Position numbers and translations under genes: made by a program
Source: an uncultured Eubacteriales bacterium
GTDB taxonomy: Bacteria; Bacillota; Clostridia; Saccharofermentanales; Fastidiosipilaceae
Assembly: GCA_902373515.1 (NCBI GenBank)
Contig: CABKML010000004.1
Span: forward strand, 16,471-80,470
Direction of reading: 5' to 3'
Length of the DNA stretch: 64,000 bases
Part shown: positions 10,052 to 19,238 of the stretch, one piece after another
How the letters are laid out: each line of letters begins with the position of its first letter
Numbering within the stretch: position 1 is the stretch's first letter
Notes under the pieces: model-generated
What the model saw: the letters and a program-made list of their open reading frames with translations, nothing else
The model's database searches: none
What the model was told of the DNA's origin: nothing

Positions 10052-11527
10052 TTATTCTATCATACTTTCGTATAATTTCAGATATTCTTTGCCGGCATTG
10101 TTCCAACTGAAATCACATTTCATCGCAGTTGTTATCAAGTTGGCGAAATCCATATTTTCACCATTATGATACGCTCGATATAATCTTAAAGCCTGACATA
10201 TAACGTGCAGGAAGTCATGGGCATTAATATTTGTGAAGCTGAAACCGTTGCCGCTGTGTTCATAACGATTATACGGCTGTACCGTATCGACCAAGCCTCC
10301 CGTTTCCCGGACAATAGGTAATGTCCCGTAACGCATGGCAATCATTTGACTCAAACCGCAAGGTTCAAAAATGGAAGGCATCAGCAACAAGTCGGCACCG
10401 GCATAGAGGAGATTGGAAAAGCGGTCGTCAAAGCGTAAACAGGCGCGCATTTTTTGCGGATATTTGTTACTGAAATAGCGTAACGAATCTTCATACATAC
10501 TCGGTCCTGTACCCAAAATGACAATTTGGCAATCTTCCATCTTGAGTAAATCTTCGGCAATACAATTGAACAAATCCAAGCCTTTCTGGTCGGTCAGGCG
10601 GCTGATCATCACAATTAAAGGCACATCTTCATCCACTGTTAAGTTCAGCTGTTTCTGCACTGCCACTTTATTCTTGGCCTTGCCCTGCGCAAAATCGCTG
10701 ACGGAATAATTTTTCACTAAAGTAGGATCCGTAGCCGGGTTAAATTCAACCGTATCTATACCGTTAGTAATACCGCATAATTTATTCTTGTAATAGTTAA
10801 GGACGGTTTCCAGCCGTTCACCGTAAAATTCATACATAATTTCCTGCGCATAAGTATGAGAAACTGTATTGATTTTATCGGCATAAACAATACCGGCTTT
10901 CAAGAAATTGGCATATCCGTCTTTGAGTACACCGTAATCGTTCAGATAACTGTTATCCAAGCCGGTCAAATCGGCAATTTTCTCATAACTTGTATATCCC
11001 TGGAAGCGCAAATTATGGATAGTCAACAGCGTCCGAATTTCGGGAAAATAGCCGAACTGTTGATATTGTGCCTGCAAAAGTACGGGAATCAAACCCGCCT
11101 GCCAATCATGGCAATGAATAATATCGGGATAAAAGCGCATCGCCTGTCCCAACGCTTCCAGCACCGCTTTCTGGAAAAAGCAAAATCTTTCAATGTCAAA
11201 ATCATAGTCTTTATAAATTTCGTCATAACCGAAATAATATTCATTGTCTATAAAGTAATATTCTACGCCTTCGTAGTTGCAGCGAAATAAACCGGCATAC
11301 AGTGTACGCCAGCCCATACGCAGCATTGACCAACGCACAAACTCCAAGTCGGCGGCGAATTTTTCTTTTACGCATTTATACAGGGGCATCACGACACGCG
11401 CATCTACACCCAACTTCTGTAACTCTTTCGGTAAAACTCCTACAACATCCGCCAGCCCGCCGGTTTTGGCAAAGGGTACAGCCTCTGCCGTTACCATCAA
11501 AACCTTGACTTGTTTGTCGTTCATCAC
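10052..11527 (-). CDS. glgA: Glycogen synthase (ADP-glucose type)
   Basis: GT5 glycosyltransferase that extends alpha-1,4-glucan from ADP-glucose. KTGGLADVVGVLPKEL near residue 22 is the N-terminal substrate motif. HCHDWQAGLIPVLL and TIHNLRFQGY follow, and the C-terminal half has ISRLTDQKGLDL and PSIFEPCGLSQMIAMRYGTLPIVRETGGLVDTV with the catalytic Glu and the second GGL motif. Length 491 is slightly over the usual 480. The start codon is either GTG at 11527 or ATG at 11524; both lie behind AAGGAG, and both overlap or abut the glgD TGA, so translation is coupled. Last gene of glgC-glgD-glgA. Confidence 0.96.
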   Translation of the reverse strand: MMNDKQVKVLMVTAEAVPFAKTGGLADVVGVLPKELQKLGVDARVVMPLYKCVKEKFAADLEFVRWSMLRMGWRTLYAGLFRCNYEGVEYYFIDNEYYFGYDEIYKDYDFDIERFCFFQKAVLEALGQAMRFYPDIIHCHDWQAGLIPVLLQAQYQQFGYFPEIRTLLTIHNLRFQGYTSYEKIADLTGLDNSYLNDYGVLKDGYANFLKAGIVYADKINTVSHTYAQEIMYEFYGERLETVLNYYKNKLCGITNGIDTVEFNPATDPTLVKNYSVSDFAQGKAKNKVAVQKQLNLTVDEDVPLIVMISRLTDQKGLDLFNCIAEDLLKMEDCQIVILGTGPSMYEDSLRYFSNKYPQKMRACLRFDDRFSNLLYAGADLLLMPSIFEPCGLSQMIAMRYGTLPIVRETGGLVDTVQPYNRYEHSGNGFSFTNINAHDFLHVICQALRLYRAYHNGENMDFANLITTAMKCDFSWNNAGKEYLKLYESMIE

Positions 11528-12630
11528 ACTATTGCTCCTTTACCTATTACTACAGGATAATCATTATGTCCGACCATATGAATTCCCGGTTGAATTACAC
11601 AATCTTTATCAAGTATAACATTCTCCAGATAGCAATCGTTGGCGATATCGACATTTTGAAAAATTATGCAATTTTTTAAGACTGCCGTTTCAGCGATTCT
11701 CACATGACGGAAAATCATGGAATGTTCCACTTGGCCGGAGATCAAGCAACCGTCTGAAACAATAGTATTGGTAACTTTGGCAGTTTCCGTGTAGATAGTC
11801 GGCGCTTCATCTTTTACTTTAGTATACAAAATATCATCGGTTTCAAACAGTTGATGACTGACTTGCGGGTTAAGTAAAGCAAAAGTTTCTCTGAAATAAT
11901 CTTTAATAGAATTAATTCTCAGACATAAGCCTTTATATTCATAGCAACGAATATTAAGGCTGTTGCACATCCTTAACAGGTAAGGTGCCGTTACTTCGCC
12001 GAAGCCTTTGCTGATAGCCTCATCGACGATTTTCAAAAGCAAATTGCGCCGGATAATCATCGTTCCCAGGAATAATTTGTTACTGACTTTTTCAATCGGA
12101 TTATTCCAGGCATTCAACAGTTTATCTTCCGCATCGGTTTCCAAAACAATGTTCGGTTCACTGGGAAATTCATCATGGCGATCGTACATTACGGTCATAT
12201 CCGCCCCTGTTCCCTTATGGCAACGCAGAACATCGAGCAAATTGGAATTGAAGACGACATTGGCGCCGCAAATAATGACGTCGGTTGAAGTATCATGTCT
12301 TAAAAAATTGGCGATGGACGATAAGTCATCAATATGACCGGGATAAAAGCTGGAAGTAATATAAGGAGCAAGGAGAAATACTCCCTGATTTTTGTGATCC
12401 AGGTCCCAGTTGGATCCTGTTCCGACATGGTCGATCAGGGACTTGAATTTATTATGCGTGACAATACCCACCTTGCTGACACCGGTATTAACCAAATTGG
12501 ACAAAGCAAAATCAATAATACGGTATCTGCCGGCAAAAGGAACTGCCGCCAAGGCTCTCAGACGGGTTAAGTCACTCAAAGATACGCCCTGACCGTCGGC
12601 GAAAATCAATCCGCAAGCGTCATTTTTCAT
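11524..12630 (-). CDS. glgD: GlgD, glucose-1-phosphate adenylyltransferase regulatory-type subunit
   Basis: Paralogue of GlgC typical of Firmicutes, thought to tune or complex with GlgC rather than carry full activity. The N-terminus [17 protein letters not shown] replaces the catalytic [12 protein letters not shown] loop, so the key glycine/arginine pattern of the nucleotide loop is lost. The [17 protein letters not shown] segment is kept. The C-terminal left-handed beta-helix repeats ([38 protein letters not shown]) are present. Length 368 is normal for GlgD. It starts with an ATGA overlap of the glgC stop. Confidence 0.95.
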   Translation of the reverse strand: MKNDACGLIFADGQGVSLSDLTRLRALAAVPFAGRYRIIDFALSNLVNTGVSKVGIVTHNKFKSLIDHVGTGSNWDLDHKNQGVFLLAPYITSSFYPGHIDDLSSIANFLRHDTSTDVIICGANVVFNSNLLDVLRCHKGTGADMTVMYDRHDEFPSEPNIVLETDAEDKLLNAWNNPIEKVSNKLFLGTMIIRRNLLLKIVDEAISKGFGEVTAPYLLRMCNSLNIRCYEYKGLCLRINSIKDYFRETFALLNPQVSHQLFETDDILYTKVKDEAPTIYTETAKVTNTIVSDGCLISGQVEHSMIFRHVRIAETAVLKNCIIFQNVDIANDCYLENVILDKDCVIQPGIHMVGHNDYPVVIGKGAIV

Positions 12631-13901
12631 ACATTACCCTCCCACAAAATTGCGACTTCTTTTTCCACGACATTTTCTGCCGCTTCAATCTGCATATCCT
12701 GACAAACCATAACTTCCGCCGGAAGTTTGCTGCCGGCTTTGATGGTCGCACCATGATTAATAACAGATACGCCTTCAGTGCACAGCTTGTTCTTGTAAGG
12801 AGAATTATCGTCTACATTATGACCGATAACTACGCCCTCGCCGATTACCGCATTTATGCCGGCAATAACTCTTTCCAATTTGGCTCCGGCTTTGACATGC
12901 ACACCCGGCATTAAGACGGAATCTATAACTTCGGCTCCCGGTTCTACAATGCAGGCTGCAGATAATAAAGAGTGTTGTACTTTACCGTAAATTTGGCAAC
13001 CGTCCGTCATGGCCGAATTTATAACTTTGGCCGTATCGGCAATATAATGTGCCGGTTTCACGGGGTTGCGGCTGTAAATACGCCAAGAAGCATCACGCAA
13101 ATTAATTTCATCGGGATAATCCAGGATATCCATATTAGCTTCCCACAAAGAGGCAATCGTACCGACATCTTTCCAGTAGCCGGCAAAACGATAGGCTTGT
13201 AATTTGATGTCCGATTCCAAGTATTTCGGGATAATATTTTTACCGAAATCGTGAGAACTTGCCGGATCATTTTCATCGGCTATCAGCATGCGGCGCAAGG
13301 TTTCCCAGGTGAAAATATAAATTCCCATCGAAGCGAGATTACTTTTGGCATGGGCCGGTTTTTCTTCAAATTCGATTATTCTGTCATGTTCATCCACATT
13401 CATAATACCGAATCTGTAAGTTTCTTCATAAGGGACTTCCAGGACGGCAATTGTCGCTCCGGCGCCTGAGTCAACGTGCATTTTCAGCATTTTGGCATAA
13501 TCCATTTTATAAATATGATCACCGGAAAGAACAAGGACATATTTCGGCGAAAACATATCGATGAAGCCGATGTTCTGATAAATAGCATTGGCTGTATTTT
13601 TGTACCAGTCACTGCCGCCTGAACGCTGGTACGGCGGCAAAATAAAAGCTCCGCCCGTGCTTCTGTCCAAATCCCACGGATGACCGTTGCCTATATAAGT
13701 GTTCAAGCCTAACGGTTGGTATTGGGTTAATACACCGACTGTATTTATTCCCGAGTTAACGCAGTTACTCAAAGGAAAATCTATTATGCGATAACGTGAG
13801 CCGTAAGGAACTGCCGGTTTTGCCATATGTTGGGTCAATGTTCCTAAGCGTGATCCCTGACCGCCCGCCAGAATCATGGAAATAATTTCTTTTTTGGCCA
13901 T
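12627..13901 (-). CDS. glgC: Glucose-1-phosphate adenylyltransferase GlgC
   Basis: Makes ADP-glucose from ATP and glucose-1-phosphate, the committed step of glycogen synthesis. [25 protein letters not shown] is the nucleotide and activator loop. [26 protein letters not shown] (metal-binding Asp) and [12 protein letters not shown] (sugar-phosphate site) follow, then the beta-helix domain. I chose ATG at 13901 because GGAGG lies six bases upstream; the frame opens seven codons earlier at 13922. The mature length is 424 residues. It heads the glgC-glgD-glgA operon, and no glgB or glgP is in the window. Confidence 0.97.
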   Translation of the reverse strand: MAKKEIISMILAGGQGSRLGTLTQHMAKPAVPYGSRYRIIDFPLSNCVNSGINTVGVLTQYQPLGLNTYIGNGHPWDLDRSTGGAFILPPYQRSGGSDWYKNTANAIYQNIGFIDMFSPKYVLVLSGDHIYKMDYAKMLKMHVDSGAGATIAVLEVPYEETYRFGIMNVDEHDRIIEFEEKPAHAKSNLASMGIYIFTWETLRRMLIADENDPASSHDFGKNIIPKYLESDIKLQAYRFAGYWKDVGTIASLWEANMDILDYPDEINLRDASWRIYSRNPVKPAHYIADTAKVINSAMTDGCQIYGKVQHSLLSAACIVEPGAEVIDSVLMPGVHVKAGAKLERVIAGINAVIGEGVVIGHNVDDNSPYKNKLCTEGVSVINHGATIKAGSKLPAEVMVCQDMQIEAAENVVEKEVAILWEGNV

Positions 13902-13943
13902 GCTTACCTCCATAACAAGCAACTAAGACTGTAATATATGTCT

Positions 13944-13972
13944 ATTTTATCAAGCATAAAATCTCACCGCAA
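13944..13972 (-). promoter_or_regulatory. Promoter of glgCDA
   Basis: Minus strand TTGCGG (13972-13967), 17-base spacer, TAAAAT (13949-13944). This gives a leader of about 40 bases to the glgC ATG at 13901. Confidence 0.65.
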
Positions 13973-14163
13973 TAATAAAACGATGAATTTTTGCTTTGTT
14001 TTTGTGCAGATTCACCAAATTTGCTGTTTGTAAGGGGTATTATAAAGATAACGTGCTCTCCTGCCGAACTGAAAATTTTCACAAATATTTTTATTTGTTA
14101 CCGACCCGGATATCCCTCATCACATATTGTCGCTGCCAACTTGGCACACAGCTCAAAGTCGCC

Positions 14164-14192
14164 TTGCATTAGGCAGCTTAATTTTGTATAAT
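14164..14192 (+). promoter_or_regulatory. Promoter of tRNA-Pro
   Basis: TTGCAT (14164-14169), 17 bases, TATAAT (14187-14192). The predicted start lies only a few bases before the tRNA 5' end, as is usual for stable RNA genes. Confidence 0.7.
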
Positions 14193-14202
14193 AACCTGAC
14201 GT

Positions 14203-14275
14203 CGAGGTGTAGCTCAGGTGGTAGAGTGCCTGCTTTGGGAGCAGGATGTCGTAGGTTCGAGTCCTGTCACCTCGA
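14203..14275 (+). tRNA. tRNA-Pro (anticodon TGG)
   Basis: A 73-base cloverleaf. The acceptor stem CGAGGTG pairs with CACCTCG. The D-arm is AGCTC..GGTGGTAGAG. The anticodon stem CCTGC/GCAGG holds loop TTTGGGA with anticodon TGG. The T-arm contains GGTTCGAGTCC. The CCA end is not encoded. Its own promoter and terminator flank it. Confidence 0.95.
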
Positions 14276-14312
14276 TAATTCATAGCGACAAGAAAGTCGC
14301 TGATTATTAAGA

Positions 14313-14343
14313 AAAGCGCCCGTCGAGTGATGGGCGCTTTTTT
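14313..14343 (+). terminator. Terminator after tRNA-Pro
   Basis: AAAGCGCCC (14313-14321) pairs with GGGCGCTTT (14332-14340) and runs into a T stretch. The reverse strand also ends in TTTT, so it may serve the convergent nitroreductase-like gene. A second small hairpin, AGCGAC-AAGAAA-GTCGCT, lies at 14284-14301. Confidence 0.88.
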
Positions 14344-14370
14344 CCGACTTCTAATACTTCTAATAAAACT

Positions 14371-15318
14371 TTAATTCCACGAAACACTGAGTTGATATTG
14401 CAAATTATGAATATCGGCAAAAGCTTGTGTTTCAGCAAAAATACGATAATTGCAACCGTCAAGTTCGGCTAAAGTCGCCAAATTGGCCACTAAAGCTCCT
14501 ACTGCCGCCGCCTGCGCTTTTTTGTGCCAGGCACTGCGAAAAATAAGACTCGGTTTGCTGAAAATATGTATCGTGTCCTCTGTAACCCAAAATCTCCAGG
14601 GTTGAGTATTGTACTCGGACGGCGCCTGACAGGCTGCATGCAAAAGCAGCTCGACTTTCGCATTAATTGCAGGTGAACCTGAGATTAAGCGTTTTCTCAC
14701 AGCTATCTTCCGACATTTTCCGGGATACTTATCCGGATGGCCGATAGCTAAAATTAAAGGCAGACGTTTATCTTCGGCAAATTTTTCCGCATCGCTGACA
14801 GTCTCGGCCTCGGCTGCACTTGCTGCCGGCGTTGACGTTGTCGCTGCTGTTTTAAGCGTCGTTTCGGGCTCAGAATCAAGTTCGGATTCAGATTCTGACA
14901 CAGAAGCAGCAGGGGCAGCGGGAGTAACAGGAGCAGCGGGCACCAGCTCAGTTACAGGAACAGTATCGGAAGAAGGCAACAATTTATCACATCTTTGGAA
15001 ACAGGCGCCTAAATTGTTACAAGTCAACCACAAAGAAGCAATCTCACCCAGATAGCCTGCATTTTGCCAATTTTCCCGACAATCGTCTCCGTAAAAGAAT
15101 AAATAATACGGAGCAAAGGTACAAACTTTGGAAAAATTCTTATATTTCCGTTGTGCCTCTTCGTAAGTTAAAACGACAAAATTAAGCTCCGCTCCGGGCA
15201 TTAATCCGGGAATGGACTTCAAACCGCGCATAAAATTATTTAATTCTTCCGACTTAATCGGCAGTTGCTTAAATTTGCGCACTGAAGCGCGTTGCAAAAT
15301 AGCTTCTTTTAATGTCAT
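14371..15318 (-). CDS. Nitroreductase-like flavoprotein (TM1586 type) with low-complexity insert
   Basis: Resembles the putative TM1586-type nitroreductases, where two half-domains form one FMN site. The N-terminal half reads LKEAILQRASVRKFKQLPI, the classic nitroreductase RRSVRxF start. The C-terminal half has LLHAACQAPSEYNTQPWRFWV, the usual APSxxNxQPW motif. Between them, about residues 118-185 are a Pro/Ala then Ser/Glu-rich stretch absent from typical relatives, probably a flexible linker. Substrate unknown. There is no obvious ribosome binding site better than the one at 15318. It lies downstream of the iron-uptake operon but separated by 91 bases. Confidence 0.75.
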   Translation of the reverse strand: MTLKEAILQRASVRKFKQLPIKSEELNNFMRGLKSIPGLMPGAELNFVVLTYEEAQRKYKNFSKVCTFAPYYLFFYGDDCRENWQNAGYLGEIASLWLTCNNLGACFQRCDKLLPSSDTVPVTELVPAAPVTPAAPAASVSESESELDSEPETTLKTAATTSTPAASAAEAETVSDAEKFAEDKRLPLILAIGHPDKYPGKCRKIAVRKRLISGSPAINAKVELLLHAACQAPSEYNTQPWRFWVTEDTIHIFSKPSLIFRSAWHKKAQAAAVGALVANLATLAELDGCNYRIFAETQAFADIHNLQYQLSVSWN

Positions 15319-15409
15319 CTTTTTTGCCTCATTTTCAGCCTTGATATTTAGCTTTCAGTATAGTTGGCTTTAATAGCAAATTAATTACTCAACAATTAAA
15401 ATATGATAA

Positions 15410-15961
15410 CTAATGTTGCGCCTTTAATTCTTCAACTTGATCCGACAGCAATACTCTTTCCTGGAAACGTTCACTTGCCAAAGCACATTCAGCTTTTGTC
15501 GGATGATTTTTGAACAACTCATAACGCAAGCCTTTTTCCGGGGTGTAAGCGTGATGATTACCGTTACCGGATTGGGCCATCCGCTTGAATTCGGCAATAA
15601 TTTGCGGTGCCAGGGCGCCGTTGGCAATAAAGCTGCCGATAACCTGACCGCCGGCTTCCTGAACAAGTTTAATACCCTTCTGAATAGCTTCAAAAGCATG
15701 CGTAGAGTCGGCAAAGTAAGCTAAAGTGCAAAAAACAAAGACACGTTTACCCTTTAATCTTGTAATAAATTTGCAAGCAAGGTCATCCGGTCCGGCCTGA
15801 TCAACATAATAGCCCAAAGCGACAATGTCAGCGGCAGTGATATCAGGATTGTCCTTAATATCAAGCAAAGCTTTATCTTTCTCCTTAATATCATCGTATA
15901 TAGCTTGTGCTACTTTTTTCGTACAACCGGTCAAAGACCGATAACAAACAGCGTATTTCAT
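15410..15961 (-). CDS. Flavodoxin family protein
   Basis: Small FMN protein likely to carry electrons. The N-terminal loop YRSLTGCTKKVAQAI fits the flavodoxin (S/T)xTGxT phosphate loop. IVALGYYVDQAGPDDLACKFI and KRVFVFCTLAYFADS match the second and third strands that cradle the flavin. The length, 183 residues, is typical. It follows the ATPase gene by only 14 bases, so it is the fourth gene of the iron-complex uptake operon. I infer a part in releasing iron by reducing the imported complex, or in heme/tetrapyrrole chemistry; the sequence does not decide this. Confidence 0.8.
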   Translation of the reverse strand: MKYAVCYRSLTGCTKKVAQAIYDDIKEKDKALLDIKDNPDITAADIVALGYYVDQAGPDDLACKFITRLKGKRVFVFCTLAYFADSTHAFEAIQKGIKLVQEAGGQVIGSFIANGALAPQIIAEFKRMAQSGNGNHHAYTPEKGLRYELFKNHPTKAECALASERFQERVLLSDQVEELKAQH

Positions 15962-15975
15962 ATATTAACCTCTTT

Positions 15976-16764
15976 CTATTTCTCTTCAGTATAAACCGTA
16001 TAATCTATCAGCGGGCGTCGACGGCCGGCAATTTTCAATAATTTGGCCTGAACTTTATAAACTTCAGCCAGCATCGCGGTATTGATAACCGTCTCCGGAT
16101 TTCCGGCTGCATACTGTCTGCCGTTTGCCAGCACAATGACCCGATCGCTGATATCCATCGCCTGAGCAATATCATGTAAAACAATAACAATGCCCAAACC
16201 TTCCTGTTTTTGCAATTCCTTAATCAATGTAATCATTTCCAGCTGATGACAAATATCCAAATACGTTGTCGGTTCATCCAGAAATAATATCCGCGGTTTT
16301 TGTGCCAAAGAACAGGCTAGCCATACTCTTTGCAATTCTCCGCCGGAAAGTTCGTACAAATAACGTTCGGCAAAGGCTGCCGTATGTGTACGCTTAAGCG
16401 CCCAATCAACTATTTCCCGGTCTTCTTCCGAGTCTCGGTGCAACAAGTCTTGATGCGGCATTCTGCCGTAACTGACAAGTTCACGCACGGTAAAATCCTC
16501 CGGGGCCTGATGAATTTGAGGTAACAGGGCAATTTTGCGGGAAATTTCCTTCTTTTTCCAACAGTGTAAATCCTTGCCGTCCAAATACACCTTGCCCTTT
16601 TGATAAGGCAATATTCCGGCCACAGCTTTCAACAAAGTCGATTTACCCGAGCCGTTAGGTCCGATCAACGTTAAAATCTCACCCTCGGATATTTCACAGG
16701 AAAAATCAGTAATTATCGTTTTCGTACCATAAGCGACTTGCAAATGTTCTACTTTAATAAGCAC
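15976..16764 (-). CDS. ABC transporter ATP-binding protein, iron-siderophore/cobalamin type
   Basis: FecE/BtuD-like ATPase of about 262 residues. Walker A GPNGSGKSTLL, Q-loop LLPQIHQAPED, signature LSGGELQRVWLA, Walker B ILFLDEPTTYLDICHQ and H-loop IVIVLHDIAQAMDISD are all intact. The LDICHQLE segment after Walker B is characteristic of the siderophore/cobalamin class. The start is GTG at 16764, which has AAGGAGGT ten bases upstream and lies four bases after the permease stop. The frame is open to 16848 but that part lies inside the permease gene. Substrate could be ferric siderophore, heme or cobalamin. Confidence 0.93.
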   Translation of the reverse strand: MLIKVEHLQVAYGTKTIITDFSCEISEGEILTLIGPNGSGKSTLLKAVAGILPYQKGKVYLDGKDLHCWKKKEISRKIALLPQIHQAPEDFTVRELVSYGRMPHQDLLHRDSEEDREIVDWALKRTHTAAFAERYLYELSGGELQRVWLACSLAQKPRILFLDEPTTYLDICHQLEMITLIKELQKQEGLGIVIVLHDIAQAMDISDRVIVLANGRQYAAGNPETVINTAMLAEVYKVQAKLLKIAGRRRPLIDYTVYTEEK

Positions 16765-16768
16765 CTGA

Positions 16769-17788
16769 TCACTTACCTCCTTGTTGAATTTTGCTCTTAG
16801 TTTTAAGCAAATAAAGGAAAAAAGGACCTCCGGCCACCGCCATAACAATGCCTAAAGGTAATTCCATGCCGGAAATTAAAACTCTCCCGACAGTATCGGC
16901 TGCCAATGCTACAACTGCTCCCAAAATCATGCCTATCGGTAATAAGCGACGATAATCCGATCCTACCAGAATACGGGTTATATGCGGTACAACTAAGCCG
17001 ACAAAGCCTATAATACCCACAGCAGCAACTGTTGCCGCCGCTAAAAAAGCTGCCAAGGCCGAAATTAAAATTCTGGTTAAAGTAATGGGGAAGCCGAGAT
17101 TGGTAGCCATCTCGTCCCCCAATTGCAAAGCGTTGGCCCCTCTGATTGTTAAAAAGCTTAACAACAGACAGGGAATCCCATATGCCAAAATCAAGCGAAC
17201 ATTCGACCAGGTGGAAGCGGCTATAGAACCGGTCAAAAAAGATAACACGCCCGTCAGGCTGTCGCTGTACAGCAACTGTAACAAAGCGTTGAATCCGCCT
17301 AAAACAGTATTAATAGCCACTCCTGCCAAAATAATTCTGACAGGGCTTAATCCGCCGTCGTATGCCATTATATAAATGAGAGCACACGCAGTCAAAGAAC
17401 CTATAAAGGCAAAAAAAGGAATGCTCAAGCTTAAATCGGCACAAAGTAACATAATCGCCGTTGCCGCCGTACCGGCACCGGCTGAAACACCTATAATTCC
17501 CGGATCAGCTAAAGGATTACGCATTACCGCCTGTAACAAAGAGCCGGCAGTAGCCAGGCAGGCACCTACAACCATCGCGACAATGACACGCGGTAAACGT
17601 AAATGTAATAAAATATTTCTGACCGTAACGGACCCGTTGCCGAACAAGGCCCGAACTATTTCATCCAAACTATATCCCGCCGATCCGATTCTTAACGAAA
17701 GCAGGGCAAGCAGAGCCAGAATTCCTAAGAGGATGCCTGCGAAACCCCAAGCTCCTGCTCGCCCGGTAAGGGACGGGCGTTGCATCAT
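16769..17788 (-). CDS. FecCD-family ABC permease
   Basis: Inner-membrane permease of 339 residues with about ten helices, for iron complexes or corrinoids. Diagnostic parts are LRLPRVIVAMVVGACLATAGSLLQAVMRNPLADPGIIGVSAGAG and FVGLVVPHITRILVGSDYRRLLP. The start ATG at 17788 overlaps the TGA of the binding protein gene (ATGATG), and the ATPase follows at once, so this is a tightly coupled operon. Only one permease gene is present, so it should act as a homodimer. Confidence 0.95.
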   Translation of the reverse strand: MMQRPSLTGRAGAWGFAGILLGILALLALLSLRIGSAGYSLDEIVRALFGNGSVTVRNILLHLRLPRVIVAMVVGACLATAGSLLQAVMRNPLADPGIIGVSAGAGTAATAIMLLCADLSLSIPFFAFIGSLTACALIYIMAYDGGLSPVRIILAGVAINTVLGGFNALLQLLYSDSLTGVLSFLTGSIAASTWSNVRLILAYGIPCLLLSFLTIRGANALQLGDEMATNLGFPITLTRILISALAAFLAAATVAAVGIIGFVGLVVPHITRILVGSDYRRLLPIGMILGAVVALAADTVGRVLISGMELPLGIVMAVAGGPFFLYLLKTKSKIQQGGK

Positions 17789-18924
17789 TTCCCTAACTTT
17801 TCTGTTAAAATCTCACACAAATGATAGAGATCGGGGACAATTTCCAAGCCTCTGCTGGTTGTGTAATTTCCCGGTAAAGCAACAATTTTGTCGGTCTTTA
17901 CCGCTTTAATACCTTCATATACGGCTTTATCGGCATTCTTAGCTTTAGTAAAAGCGGTCAACAAACTTTGCGGATCATAGCCTGTAGGCGGCGCAATTAA
18001 AAAGATAACTTCCGGATCTGCCTGTACCAATGTTTCCAGACTTGACGGTAAAATACCGCTGCCCTTGACATCTTTGGCATCAGCTGCATTTTCAAAGCCC
18101 AACATTTTAATTATGGTTCCGAAATAACTCTTTGATGTTGCCAACATGATACTTTTACCGCCGACACCGAACATAATGGCCGTTTTCTTTGATGCATGTG
18201 CCTTGGCGTAATTTTGACAAGCCTCTTCAGCTGCTTTGTACATAGCCGTAATATCTTCTTTAGCCTGACTGCCGCCGAAAGCTTCGGCCAAAGCTTCAGT
18301 TTCCGCCTGATTGGCTGCTAAATTTACTAACGGACCTTCAGAAGTGTAATATACGGGAATTTTCAATTTTTCTAATTGTGCACCGTATTTTTCCTTCATG
18401 CCGCCGCTCATAATAACCAAATCCGGTTCCAGAGCAATAACAGCTTCCGTATCAACTCCGCGCATACCCGACTCAATGTTTTTCACATCTTTGTAGTATT
18501 CCGCGGCCTTAGTTGTCTTAACAGTCCGGGAAACTGCCGCCATTTTGACATTCAATTTCGCCATAAGTGCCAAGCTTGAAGTAGAAAGATCGACAATTTT
18601 TGTCGGATATTTGGATAATTTAAGTGATTTGCCGTACTTTTTTTGTACAGCTTCCGGATACTTAATTTCCAAGCCCTTTTGTTTATCTAAATTATTGCGT
18701 AATTTAATATTTTTCCACTCCAAGTTCTTAGCTGTCGTTTCCTTGTCTTTTTTGTCTTTGTTATCCGACGCCGCTTTGCTTGTCGTTGCAACTGACTGTT
18801 TAGCAGCCGTAGTTGGAGCTTGAGTTGTTTTATTTTTATTTTCTTTAGCTTTTTGAGCAGTTGTACTGCACGCTGTCAAAGCACAGCACAAAGCCAAAGC
18901 CATTATTGTTTTCAATAATTTCAT
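17785..18924 (-). CDS. Iron-complex/corrinoid ABC transporter substrate-binding lipoprotein
   Basis: First gene of the four-gene uptake operon. The N-terminus MKLLKTIMALALCCALTAC is a lipoprotein signal with lipobox LTAC, so the protein is anchored outside the membrane. A Lys/Thr/Ala-rich linker (about 20-75) precedes the class III binding fold: PTKIVDLSTSSLALMAKLNV, LEPDLVIMSGG and NADPEVIFL-like segment LVQADPEVIFLI. GCAGGAGG precedes the ATG at 18924. Its ligand cannot be told from sequence. The upstream region of over 250 bases may hold its control site. Confidence 0.9.
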   Translation of the reverse strand: MKLLKTIMALALCCALTACSTTAQKAKENKNKTTQAPTTAAKQSVATTSKAASDNKDKKDKETTAKNLEWKNIKLRNNLDKQKGLEIKYPEAVQKKYGKSLKLSKYPTKIVDLSTSSLALMAKLNVKMAAVSRTVKTTKAAEYYKDVKNIESGMRGVDTEAVIALEPDLVIMSGGMKEKYGAQLEKLKIPVYYTSEGPLVNLAANQAETEALAEAFGGSQAKEDITAMYKAAEEACQNYAKAHASKKTAIMFGVGGKSIMLATSKSYFGTIIKMLGFENAADAKDVKGSGILPSSLETLVQADPEVIFLIAPPTGYDPQSLLTAFTKAKNADKAVYEGIKAVKTDKIVALPGNYTTSRGLEIVPDLYHLCEILTEKLGK

Positions 18925-19179
18925 ACGAATCCTCCTGCAAAAGATTTTTATATTTTAATTTATATTTTTCGCCTCATTGCATGACTTGAGGCTGTGATTT
19001 TTTCGATCCTGTTTCTATGACATCAGTTTCTCGCAATATGCCGCCTCTTATCGACATAGCACAAACTGCTGAAATGTCTTTAATTTTCCGCAAACCTCCT
19101 TTTCTGCAAAAATTATGCCGAAGAACATAATAACACCAATCAAGGTAAAATAAAGCTCTTTCTGCGCAAGAAAAAAACA
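18925..19179 (-). other. Long leader/upstream region of the iron-complex operon
   Basis: A gene-free stretch. On the minus strand there is a hairpin GCCTCA..TGAGGC (18971-18992) followed by AT-rich sequence running to the ribosome binding site. Upstream of it an AGGAGG-like site occurs with no well-placed start. I could not place a confident promoter, Fur-type box or known riboswitch. A frame of about 27 codons (MSIRGGILR..) ends in the hairpin but lacks a spaced ribosome binding site. Confidence 0.35.
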
Positions 19180-19214
19180 CAAAAAAAAAACGCGATAACA
19201 ATCGTTATCGCGTT
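19180..19214 (-). terminator. Strong terminator after adhE
   Basis: Minus strand AACGCGATAAC-GATT-GTTATCGCGTT, an 11-bp perfect stem with a 4-base loop, followed by ten T. It lies 25 bases past the adhE stop. Confidence 0.96.
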
Positions 19215-19238
19215 AATTTATGAAGAAAGATTAACTTA

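Noticed and set aside
12008..12592. Plus-strand frames inside glgD and similar frames inside glgA, ppdK and pyk
   Set aside because: They lie antisense to well-supported genes, lack ribosome binding sites and show no recognisable domains.
18974..19201. A 75-codon minus-strand frame in the upstream region of the uptake operon
   Set aside because: It starts inside the adhE terminator and has no ribosome binding site. Its residue composition is unlike a real protein.
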